NCBI GenBank assembly: GCA_028274465.1
Contig: CM051456.1
Location: 120,420,880 to 120,484,879 of the forward strand
Source: Plantago ovata
Lineage: Eukaryota; Streptophyta; Magnoliopsida; Lamiales; Plantaginaceae
DNA: 64,000 nt
Direction of reading: 5' to 3'
How positions within the stretch are numbered: the first letter of the stretch is position 1; each line of letters begins with the position of its first letter. The notes beneath the pieces are model-generated. The model was not told the DNA's origin. It saw only the letters and a program-made list of their open reading frames with translations, and made no database searches. The translations under genes and the position numbers were made by a program. Shown here one piece after another: positions 13,201 through 25,200 of this stretch.

Positions 13201-16200
13201 CCATGGTATTACTATTATTATTTTTATAAATGATAATCAAATCTCTCCTGCAGCAAATGAAAAAATCTCGAGTTTTATCATGGAGATGTGGTTCAGATGG
13301 CATGAAACTCTATGGGACAGTTGCCCTATGCTTGCAGAGGTCTGTGTGAAAATTTTTGTGATCTGTGAGATACACCAGAATTGTTTGGTTGACTTGAAAC
13401 TTGTCTCACTTGCCATGCAGGCCATTCCAGAGGATGCTGCTGCTGGTATACTGTCATGCCCCAAGCTGTTTCAGCCCCTGAAGTTGACAGTGGTCGACAA
13501 TATCCTGTAAGTTGTGTTCTTTAATGCAGAACCTGTCAGTCGTGTTCTTAGATTGAAAGAATATATCCTTGGAGCAGAATATTCTTGAATTTAATAAGTT
13601 AAAACATCTGTCTTATTTAATGCTATGCAATTCTGTTACCATAATGATTGGTGTTACAGTGTGATCATAATCCGTGCAGTTATAGTTTAAGGAATAATAA
13701 GGAATCACTGGTAGATGTATCTTGGTTTAATAATTTGGTAGGAGCCTTACAATAGCATTTAATCATATGTTTTATTGGATATAAGTAGAATGAGTTATCT
13801 AAAAGTTTTGCACTTTTGCAGCAAAACGTATATTGCAATTTTCAAGTAACGAATTCCTTGGAAATAAAATCATAACCAGGGGAAGTTCACAATATAATTG
13901 TGCTATGTGTTTGTCTAATTTGTTTCAATCAAATTCCACCTCATATTTCCCTGGATTGTTAATTGCTAAATATGTACTTCAATACACTAATACTGATGTT
14001 CAAGATTTAAGGAGTGTTGGCAACTGCTTTTACACAGTGATCGTCTACATTTTGTGATTCCAAAATCAATATGTTAGTATTTGCGTTTCCTGCTCTTGTG
14101 GTTGCTTCTCTAAAAATAAGCTGTCAAACTACTGATAGCTGGTATATTGGAAGCTTTAGAGAAGCATTTGCAAATACACTCTTAATATGCCTAATATACC
14201 GATTATTCATGGTTTCTTCATGGACAACTTATACATCGTTTTTTTTCCTGGTCAAACTCAGTGAAAGTTCAAATTCCATTAAAGACCACCTGTTACATAG
14301 CTTCAAGATTAGAGCTGCGTCATGTAATATCTGGCGGAGTTCAGGGCGCATGATGGATTTACATGACAAGCTTCTCTCTGCTGCACGGTCTCTCTTTCAG
14401 CAGGTATTCAATGTTGCGTTGCTAATTAATTGGCTTTTCTTCATAGTTGACTATATCCTAGCTTACTCACAATTAACTTATACCTCTGTTCTCGTGGCTT
14501 ATAGATTGTCTTTGCTCATAAAAAATCATTCCAAGATTCTGTGTACACTGAAATCAGCAGGGCGTTTACTTCTCTCCAAGAATCAATGAACACGGTACAT
14601 CCTTCTGGTCTTTTTACCATGAAATTTTCACTAATTCTATATATGGGGCCACACTAGTTTCATTTAAATTACTGAACTTTGTGGGGCTCTGTACATTACA
14701 GTATGAGTTTCCTGTGCTGTCTATTTCACTTTGTTTTTATATATGACAGATGGAATACAGGAACATTCTTATTGAGCATTTGGCGTCATCAGACCACCAA
14801 ATTTTTAAATCCCTGACTGATTCTTATATGGAGCCACTACTCTCCGATCTTTATCCTGAGAAATCGTCTGATGGTTAGTGCATGCTAGATTCTGTGTTTG
14901 TGCTGCTCACTTTCAGACTCTTTTGCTCTCGTTGCTGCATATGTTGACATTTTCCTATTGAAATCCTTCAGAGATTTGGCAAAGCATTGGAACAGCATTC
15001 CTTCGCATTGGGGGCTTGCGCTATAATCTATTGGTCCATTGTGATAGTCTGGATCCCACTGAAAAATATTCGATCATGTATTCAGCATTAACTGAGAAGA
15101 TTGCTTCCCTTAAGATCGAAATTGAGGTGATTCTTTTTTACTACTATTCAAATTGTTTTATTTTCTCATATTCGTGTTTAGTCATATTTGTATTCATCCA
15201 TGATCCATCTTCTGATCATTTGATTGTTAATATATATTTCTTGCATTCTTCTTCTGGGAGATTGATAAATATATTGGTGCATAGTTTCTAAATCATAAAT
15301 ATGTCAATATGATACAATTTTGAGCGTTCAGTTTGCGGGACACAGTTTACTTAACAGTTAACATCGATCTTTACATGCTATATTCTCTGCTCCTATCTGG
15401 AGTATTATGTTTGCTGGATACAGAGTTTACTTAACACCAACCTTTATCTACTAGATTTCCTCTTCTAGCTTATACTCATTGAATCTGGTGTTTTACATCT
15501 GATCTTGAGCTGAATCTTATTTTCAGGTTCATGAAGAATGTGCCTATTTAGCTGGAAGTAGTCATGTGAAAGGAATTGGCGAAAATAAGTTGTTGATGCT
15601 GGAAAAACTCGAGGCAGAAAAGAAAATGCTGCCATATAAGGTGTTAAATGCGTATTAACATTATTCTTACTTGGGATTTTAACTTCGGGAGGATAGTAGT
15701 GAAACACTTAATTTTGCATGAATTGTGTTGATTTTGAACTGTACTTTTGTGAGGTGTCCTTACCTTATGTATGTTTGTTGAAAGTAAAGTGAACTTATAT
15801 TCTGTTTCTAATAATTATAGCCTAGGAATACACGTTTTTGAAACTTTTTTCTTTGTTTGCATGTATTTCACAACATCGTGATGTTGCTCGATTTTTCTGT
15901 TTGTAAGATTTTTCACTTTGAATTTTATGTTCTTCTCCCTGCACATATGAAATGAGAAGGCTATTTTTTTGGTTTACTAGGGTCAGTAAGTTCTAGAGTG
16001 CTAGGTTGTTTGTACTTGCTATTCTATATTCTCAATGACAATGGATGTTGCTGTGTCAGATGGTATTTCGTTACGCTCCCGGGAAAGTCAAGGACTTGAA
16101 ACATATTTGTGATGGATTTCTCGAGTCTGTTGAAGCTGTTTTCGAATGGATCAGTGATGTAGGTAGAATGCAAAAGGAAGATGTCACTAACAAAGTGCAT

Positions 16201-19200
16201 AATTGGCAGGTATTTATTTTCCTCTTTTTTCTGGTTAAATTAAATATGTTATGCTGTACTCAGCTCGGGCTGAGCTTGCTTCGATGAAATATGAACTTTG
16301 ACCTTTATAATTTATTTGGATCTATTCAATCTGACCTTGTCACTGTACTCTCTTATTTTCAGCAAACAACATCAGCTTTCATTGATCGATTATCCAAGGA
16401 ATATTCAGAGTATGCTGATATAATTGAACCTGTCCAGATAGCAATTTATGAAATAAAACTAGGTTTGTCCCTGGTTGAGTCCAGCGTACTATGTAAAAAT
16501 CAACCGGGGGATGAAGAGGTCAATATGGAATCGTTTCTGGTAAGAAGATGATTTCTATTTTGCTCATCTTGCAGTTTGGTTGCAGTTTGATTCTCGATGT
16601 TCCTTTTACAGGGTACTATATATGAGCTCATTAGGTTTCCCAGAGGCTGCGGATCCAAAACAGTGTCATTCAAATTTGAGAATCAGCCGAGATTATCAAC
16701 CTGTGATATTGACTTACCTACAAGTATTGAGTATCTTGATAGGAATTTGGTGGAAAAGATAATCGGGTTGAAAACAAGGGATATAACTGATGCAAAGGTT
16801 TGTGACATCAGCGTAATTGTTGAAATAATTTGATTTTTCTTCATCCCTTTTATTTTTGCCAAAGATATCTAGTGAGTCTTTTCATCCCCTTTTTTTGTTT
16901 TGAAATTAAATTTGATGTTTTCTTCGTCCCTTTCATTTTTGCCAAAAAATCTAGTGAGATATAGCATTTTTTTACTTCGTTCCCTTTTTTGTACTCGTAT
17001 TTATTTATTCATTATTATTGTTTATTTTTAAAAGTTGACCATGTCCCTTATCTCTGTGTGTGTGTGTTCCTACAGGCATCACCCTTGCCAGTTACGATTT
17101 CTATATACAGCAATGTTTTGGCCCGTGCCAGAGATACCGTTGCTGATGCATGCTTTCTTGGTGACTCTTTGTTCAAGGTTGGTTTTTTTCAGTGCTAATA
17201 TAATAAGTTCTTTTTTTTTTAAAATCTATTTTCAATGGTTTGATGTAGATATATTTCCTCGGCCGGTAATTTTTGTTTCATGATTTGTCTTGCCTTGCCT
17301 GTATCAGCATTTGCACGAGATCTTTGGTGATGTTGCCAACCTTTGGATGAAACACCGAGTGAAGGCAGTGGAGGAAAGTAACTTTAAGTTCAGAGCACGC
17401 GCGTTCCACATTGAGAGCATCATGCACATTGATGAATCTGATCCGGACTCTAAGTGGCCTGAAATGCTACTGGATGAGTCAGATGAAAATGCAAATAGTA
17501 ACCTGTTCTTGCAGAGTAATCACGAGAGAGATGAAGCTGATAAAGCCCTGGAGCTAGTTTGGAAAGCCCAAGAATGCAATCTGGACGACATTATCAATAT
17601 TCACAACCAGTTTTTTGGATCAGTGGACCTTGTTCAATTAGTAAGTGATGAGATGTCCTTTTCTTTCTCCCATTTTTGGTTTCCCTGCCAAGTTGACAAT
17701 ATGTTTATAGAACTGTATATGCTGAACAATTACTTGCAAACTGGAATTGTTGGCATGTATAGCAACGTGGCACACAATCCTCAATTTTTTTGCTCTGGTA
17801 GTGGATAATTTGGCCATGTTAATTTTTGTACTACACTGTAGCATTGGTAAACGATAATGTTGTTTTGGAGAATCCGAGAAAATCTATATAATATCCAATC
17901 TCTACCTCTGCTCCACAAATATGAGTGTGCGTTGTGTATGGAAGTCCTTGACCTATTGCTTTTTTTATAGTAGATTTATTTATTTCCCTCTTCTAGGAAA
18001 TGAAAAGTCCCAAGCCACAATACTGTAATTGTTCATGTTATACATAGAGTTGTATGCACTAATAAACAATCTAGATCCTGGTTGTTGAATAGTTTTATTG
18101 AGTTTCACCAGCTTGATATATATGTTTTTAAGGATCGGGAGCTTCAAAGTAGTGAACTCTCTGGATCTTATAATTGAATTTGAATATTCCTCCAGAGTGT
18201 ATCCTTGATGCTTTGGATTTTTAAACTTCTATTAGTTCATACCTAACATGCTTCTGCAACTACCTGATCAGCCTGGCTGTCTCCAAGTGTCGGATAAAGA
18301 CAGGTTGTCTTCATTCTTGGGCTCTTACATGCTAGGAGCACAGTTGATTAGAGGTACACTCAGCTTCCACATATTTTAAATTCCGATGTGTGCTATTTGT
18401 AGTGAAAAAAATTTCATACCTAATTTTTTTTTTCCAGATTTGAATGGTCCACTCTCCTCCAGTTTTGATGCTAAGATTGCACCAGAGCACTTGCTCCGCC
18501 TCTGTCTGGAGCATGATCATAAGTTCATTCTTTCTCAGAGATCAAATAGTGCCTACAACTTTTACAAGGTGCTTTTCTTCCCCATTCCATAGCTCAATCT
18601 GTTTCTATCAGTATATTTTAAACCTGTCCTTTCTTGTTTCCACTTTGGATTGTATCAGGATTCAAATTCACCTGTGATGGCTAAATTGGTGGACCCACTT
18701 ACATCACTTAAAGAGAAAATTCTGTCCTTATTGAATGAGTGGGATGACCATCCTGCCCTTCAGGAAATCAGAGAAGTTATTGACAGAATCTTAGCATTAC
18801 CACTGGACACTCCTCTTGCTAAGGTATAATTTTTCGCTTGCAAATGTTACATAATTAGGAATTGATGCAAAATAATATTGTTGTTGGTGGTGGTGGTGCT
18901 GTTTAGTTGATGAAGAAAATAATCCCTCATATATCTTGGGGGTTTTAAACCCCCTTGGTTATCGATCTTTTCTCTTTTTATTTCTTTTGGTTTTTAATGA
19001 AATTTCTTGTTCTTTGTCTCCAAAGGCTCTCTCAAGGTTAGAGTCCTTGCTCGACAGGGTTCGAATTGTACAAGAGACCGTGGCTAAATTTCCTTTATCC
19101 AGTAAGCATAAAAACTTCAATTCCATTGTGAATCTTTATAACTCTTGATCCTCATCTGTGGTCACAACTGTATTTCTAGATGAATTGAAACCTATATTCG

Positions 19201-22200
19201 GCCTGGTCTCATCATGGCACAAGTTGGAGTTTGAATCTTGGCCGGCATTGCTTGACGAAGCTCAGTCGCAATTTGAGAGAAATGCTGGAAAAGTAAGATA
19301 AGCGCCCATGTATCCAACTTGTGTATGCATAAGCTGAGTCCAATTATGCATTTTTTTTTGAAAAATCTTTTTTAGAACATCCTTCAGTAGTTCTTACCTG
19401 TATATTGGAGTTTTTATACGTCCTCTTCTCTGAAGCTTGAAATCCTGCTTGTGCATTCAATTGCATCTTTTTAATTTTTATATTTCAGTCTTGGCCTTGT
19501 ATTAGATTTAATGTGATTTATTTTGGGTATCTTTTGCAGCTATGGTTTCCCTTGTATTCCATTTTCCAAAGAAGCCACACTCCAGACATAGAAGAATACA
19601 ATAGATCTACTATTGAAAGGCATGTGATTGTTTATTCATAAATGCTTCTGTATGTGTTCTGTATGCATGTGTTCTGTATGCATTCTTTTCTTATTTATGT
19701 AATAAATGCAGCCTCGAAGATTTTTTCAAGACATCCAGCATCGGTGAATTCAGAAAGCAACTTCAGTTACTCCTTTCTTTTCATGGACATATTAGTAATC
19801 TGAACCGAAGATCTGAGAGAAGGTAAGGGAAATTAGTTATTCCATGGGTTGATGATTGTCTCCTTTTCTTTTTCTCCTCAACAATGATAAGCGGTCATTC
19901 TTGCAGCCCTTGCGAATGGGACAACGTCAATATTCTATACAACACTTGTGGTTTCTATGTGCAATTGTTGCCTAAGTAAGACATTTTTTCTTGAATTCCG
20001 TGACTCTAATATGCCCGTGTATTTAACCACTCACTGGCTATTGTTTTTACGTTAATGCCAATTTTAATTTGCTTTGTAGAATCATGGACTATATTGGATC
20101 AAGCAGAAAGAGCACCGAGAAGAAGTTGCACGAGCTCTTAAAGTTGTGCCGTTGGGATAGAGTTGAGAACCTGCTTGCCATTGAGAATTTCAGAACAAGA
20201 AGGGTTAAACTGAAAAAGATTATTAAACAGTATACGGTGAGACTATGGCTCTCATTTTTTATTCATCTTCTGTTTTAGCTTCTGGGTCAGGGAAAATATC
20301 TCACTTCGTCACTTCTGGTACTAAAAAGAACGGAAATCTTTATCACCCTTTACATTTGGTTCCATTACCTGGATCTAATTAGGAATATTAGTAAGCATCA
20401 CATTGAACTGCATACCTCTTGTCATGATAACTTCTCATCTTATGATGGTTGAGAACTCTGTGTTATTATTCGTGTAAAATGAATAGTGTGTTGCTTAATG
20501 TTCTCTCATCTGATTCTAATTCTTCTGAGCTTTCTATATTTATTAGACGCCCAAAGATTATTCCTCCCAAATTTGCTTGGTCTTTTACTCCGACTTACAT
20601 TTTTAGATTTGTGTTATGGCTGTCCATTATTCCATTTCATTTAGTTGGCCAGTATTTATTTTCCATGATTTTCACTGCTATGCCATCCCCAGGATGTACT
20701 TCAGCAACCTCTTATGGAGTTTCTAGGTCAAGAAGCCTCACGAAGTGGAATCGGTTTTCAACCTGTCCATAATTCAGTTATGATGGTTGATTCATTTAAG
20801 ACTACCAAGGCTCTTCTTGATGTCATCTGCATTCAAGCTTATAAAGAAGACAGGTTGGTATTACATTTGTTGACTGCTATTTTCTTTAGTTTGCTTTGAT
20901 GTGTGTTTACATTATATATCTTGTTTTCTTTATTGCAGCTTTAAATGGTTAACGGATTGGTGGAGTAGCTTAGGGAGTGAAGGAGGTTGGTCCTCGAGTC
21001 TTTAACTTGATTTAAATAGTACTTCCTCCGTCCACACATAAGCTTCCCATTTGGTTTCGTTGACTTTTTTTTGTCTTCGTTTGACTCCGAATTAATCCTA
21101 AATCATACTGGAAAAAAAATATTTGAACTTATATTATGAAAATATAAGATTTCGACTTTCATAATATAAGTTCAAAATATTTTTTTCCGGTGTGATTTAG
21201 GATTAATTCGGAGTCAAACAAAGTCTAGAAAAACTCAACGAAATGAAATGGGAAGCTTGGTTGTGGACGGAGGAAGTAGATTTTTCTTTTATTGTGTTGT
21301 ACTTATTAAGATAATAAAATCATGCAGATGGTATAGATGGCATAAAGGATAGTTCTCGTGCACAATCTCCATGCCTTTCATACTTGGAAGAAAGAACGCA
21401 ACTGTGCTATACAATTAAAGATCTATGTGAGATGTTGATTAATTGCGGGGAGCTTTGGGAGGATAAAAGTAAGAAGTCTGTTAAACAGAGGGTTTTGTCT
21501 GATCTTTTGAAGTTCCTTGAAAATTTGGGATTGTCCAAGCACAGAACATCTGTTGAGGTATTGTACGCCGTGTTTTAAATTTTCTGTGGCCACATCTAGT
21601 TCACATTTGGTTATCTTACTTTGGACTTCAGTATCAGATTTTGTAGTAAACAACCTCACTTTCTGTTATTTTGACGCCGTGTATTAAATGGTTATCTTAC
21701 AGGGTCAGTTTGACAAATCAGTACCCTGGCTTCTCCAGCCTTCCTATGAAGTGCAACATTTGTTGCAAACCCCGAGTGATTGTTCTCCTGGGAATATAAA
21801 TGTTTCTTTCAGCGATGTTATGAGCTCGTCACCTGAGATTGCATGGAAAACAGCAAATGCATACTACTTCAAGAGCATTGCTTCAGTTAAATGTCTGGAG
21901 AAAATATGTCTAAATTTTCATAAAGATATTCTTCTCGAGCAGGTATATTTTTCATATTCAACCATGTAATCTAGGAGATTCTGTCCAAACAAATTTCTTA
22001 AATCTGCATGTTTATATCTTATGAAATATAGTTGGTTTTTACTTTGTGTGGATATTATTCCGGAGTGATGTTAATGCCTGTTTGAATTGGCAGCACTCTG
22101 TTGTTGGCAGCATTTGTAATAGTTCTGCCTATTGTTGTGTTTTAATGTTAAGTTTGGCGTCTCTTTTTTCTGACAGAATCTGAAAAATGTGACAAAAGCA

Positions 22201-25200
22201 TGCAGCAATATTGATTGGTTCACATAATTAACGTCGAAGTTTTATGTCTTGTGTAGGTCAAGAGGTCAGGATCTTATGTTGATCATCTGATTGAGATACA
22301 ACAAGAACAAAGAGCTTTCGCCTATAGCTTAGCAGAGCAACTTGAAGTCTTGAAACAATGCATGTGGCCGCTATCAAATTTGCTTTCTTGCGACGAAAAT
22401 GGGGTTGAAAAATATTTATCAGCTGTTCAATGTTCTTTTATGAACAATCAGGATGCTGTTTTCAAATGCATGTGGGAACAAAAGGTACCTTCTCCCCAGT
22501 ATTTACCTTTAGGGCATTGTATCTCCCAAGATGTGTGCTAACTTCAAATTCTTTCATCTCATCATGAAATGATTGCAGCAACTTGTTGATTCTTTCTGTG
22601 CTGTGCTGTACGAAGAAATGCTGTTGCTTCAAACGGTTGAGAACAATCACCTGAATGCTTGTGAAAATGTCAAACAAGGAGCAGAAAAGATTCGCCTGTT
22701 TATTCAGAAATTCCTTCCAGAGTTCAAGAGTGCTAAGGTATATTATAGTAGTAAATGCTGAAATGTTTGACTTTTACAATTATTCTTATTGAAGTTTAGG
22801 CACTTCCTCAGCTTACACGTATTATAATGTCTGTGCAGAATATTTTAGATCACCACCTTCTTGGAAGAAATGAAATTATTTGTTCAGTTGGAATAGTGTT
22901 GCATCCCTACGGCGTTACAAAGAAAATGGAAGAGTTGGTGACTAAGAACTTCGAGTTAATTAAAAACTTTGAGATGGATCTCCTTACTTTCCATGGGCAA
23001 GATGATGCGGAAGGAGGCATTAAACATATTCTGCTTGGGCATTTTGGTGATCTATTAGCAAAGGTACCTGCAGATTTTCTACGTTCAAAACCGGCCAGTT
23101 TATGTCCCTGATGATAGCCTTTGAAGTGCCTGAGAGAATCAATCCATTTGTTTATTTATTTATAACTTTTTGCAGGCTAAACTTGCTGAAAATCCTTATA
23201 ATTTACAAACAAATTCGTATGGAAGGAGTGGGGATACTCCTGATGCCAAAGGCTATCTGCATTCTCTTAAATGTGGGTTTGATGTTGTACTAGAAGAAAC
23301 ATATGGCCTTATTTCTGCTTCACTTCAGAGGGTTGGGTCTCTGAAAGATGATGCTGCTTTCCCTGAAGAGTCCCTAAAAAACATTAAAGACTGGAAGATC
23401 TTATTTGAAAGGGATAGGGAAAACTTGCAGTTAGACCGGGTGTGCAACGGTGTGATGAAAACAGTTCAATCTGCAGTAAGCTTACTTTGCTATCAGCCAC
23501 TTGCTAGATTTTCATTTTGATTATATAGTATTGGAGCTAACACTTGCTAGATTTGCATTTTGATTATATAATATTGGAGCTAACATGCGTCTTTTTCCTT
23601 TTTGTTTGTTTGTTTGAAGGGGGAACTTTTTAAATATTGTGGAAGCGAAAGCTCTGGCATATATTTATCTGTTAACGCACAGTTGAGAAATTTATACGAC
23701 TTATTGGGGAAAATGCTTGTTTTTGGTGATAATTTTCTGTGTGATTTCCTAGTCACCCACAGAATGGTAAGTTTTTCTCCTCATGAGTAGCGTTGTAAGT
23801 TCTCACTGAATAACTTATATCCAGTTATGTAGTCAGCAGAAGTAAATGTTTCACGTCCTCTTTGAATAGTTTGTAAGAATTGGAGGTTAAAGACGGTTCT
23901 TCTCCAAGTGCTAAATTTGAAAATTTTCTTTTCTCAAAATCATCCTCAGAAAACATTGCGCTCTTCATGGTGAACTTCTATACTGTATGCAGGTATCGAT
24001 AGTGACTTATGCTCTTGCAAACATTTTCGGCTCTTTATTTGCCAAGGGGTTTGGCACCATTGAAGACGAAGAAGATAGTTCAAAAGAGTTCACTCAAGAT
24101 GCAAATGGAACTGGTATGGGTGAGGGACAAGGACTAAATGATGTCAGTGATCAATTAGAGGACGAAGACCAGCTCCTTGGGACTTCTGATAATGTATGAG
24201 CTTTATGCATTCAGTTTTTCTGTGCTGTTTTGTTTTCACCTAAAATTAGTTTAACAAGTTTCTTTTTTTCTTCCCCCCCCCCCCCCCCTCCCCTCAGAAG
24301 CCAAATGAAGAACTGGACAATAAACCTGACCAGCATGGTAAAACTGAAAAGGGAATTGAAATGGAGCAGGACTTCGATGCTGAGGCTCTTAGTGTTAGTG
24401 ATGATTCTGAAGATGAGGAAAATGAAGATGGTCCAGAAGAGAAACTGGACTCTGAGTTGGGGAAAGTTGGTAATGAAGGTGAGATAGCTGATGAGAAACT
24501 TGGTGGCTTGGATGATGACGGTGATGATGAGAATTGTTGTGAAAATGAAAAGTATGAACATGGGCCATCGGTGAAAGAAAAATCTTCACATGATGAAGAG
24601 CTTCGCGCCAAGGAAGATTCTGCTATTGAAGCTGATGTGGACTCTGGAGATCGTGATGCAAATGAATCTGCTGAAAATAAGGATGAAAATGGAGATGAAG
24701 AGGCTTCTGATGGTGTTGAAGATATGAACATTGACAAAGCCGATGCATCAGTAGACTTTTCTGGGATAAATCCCGATGAGCAAAATCAGGTTCCTGATGA
24801 AGGGACTGATATGAATGAAATGGTAGATGAACCTATAGAAGATGGTGAAGAATTAGAAGATCTTAATGGTTCTGAATCGAAAAATGATGAGGATGCAAAT
24901 GCAATGGAAGAGGGAGAAACTGAGAAAATTAAAGAGGATGTGGACACTACCAATGATGAAGGGAGCTTACCTGAAAATGATGCAGAAACAGATGTTAAGG
25001 TGCCAAAGGAAGATGATTTGCGAACTGATTCAACTTCTCAAAATAATCTGACTTCTCCATCAGAGCAGCCTAATGATATTTCAGATGCAGCAGGTGACCT
25101 TGGGGTTTCTGCACAAGGGAACTGTTCTGATTCTAGTGACTTACAAGGCGGTCTTGCTCCGGCAAGTAGCATCCCTAATGCCCCTGAGCTCGAAGTCAAG

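Larger units (their letters stand above)
10200..23766 (+). other. MDN1: MDN1 long linker (helical) region
   Basis: This part links the AAA ring to the D/E-rich segment and is poorly conserved in sequence. Exons: rest of 9799-11256, then 11387-11567, 11782-11847, 12506-12588, 12666-12899, 13038-13173, 13254-13339, 13421-13506, 14262-14403, 14505-14594, 14750-14873, 14972-15126, 15527-15640, 16060-16209, 16363-16539, 16612-16797, 17076-17177, 17308-17640, 18272-18353, 18438-18568, 18659-18823, 19026-19101, 19180-19292, 19540-19619, 19712-19822, 19907-19975, 20080-20236, 20693-20853, 20939-20985, 21328-21557, 21703-21942, 22257-22484, 22579-22737, 22839-23063, 23176-23475, 23620-23766. Phase is consistent across every junction. 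Short-exon boundaries rest only on splice consensus and phase, so individual ones could be off by a few codons. Some stretches, such as the WPxMLLDESDE block in 17308-17640, resemble other plant Midasins as I remember them. Confidence 0.85.

Noticed and set aside
13833..14057. Open frame in the MDN1 intron 13507-14261, considered as a missed exon.
   Set aside because: Joining exon 13421-13506 directly to 14262-14403 keeps phase and gives continuous family-like protein (VVDNILESSNSIKDHLLHSF), so no extra exon is needed.
24294..24737. Long open frame on the minus strand, Ser/Phe-rich, opposite the MDN1 acidic region.
   Set aside because: It mirrors the GAA/GAT-rich coding strand, which gives TTC/ATC-type codons without stops. 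It has no family resemblance and lies inside a confirmed exon.
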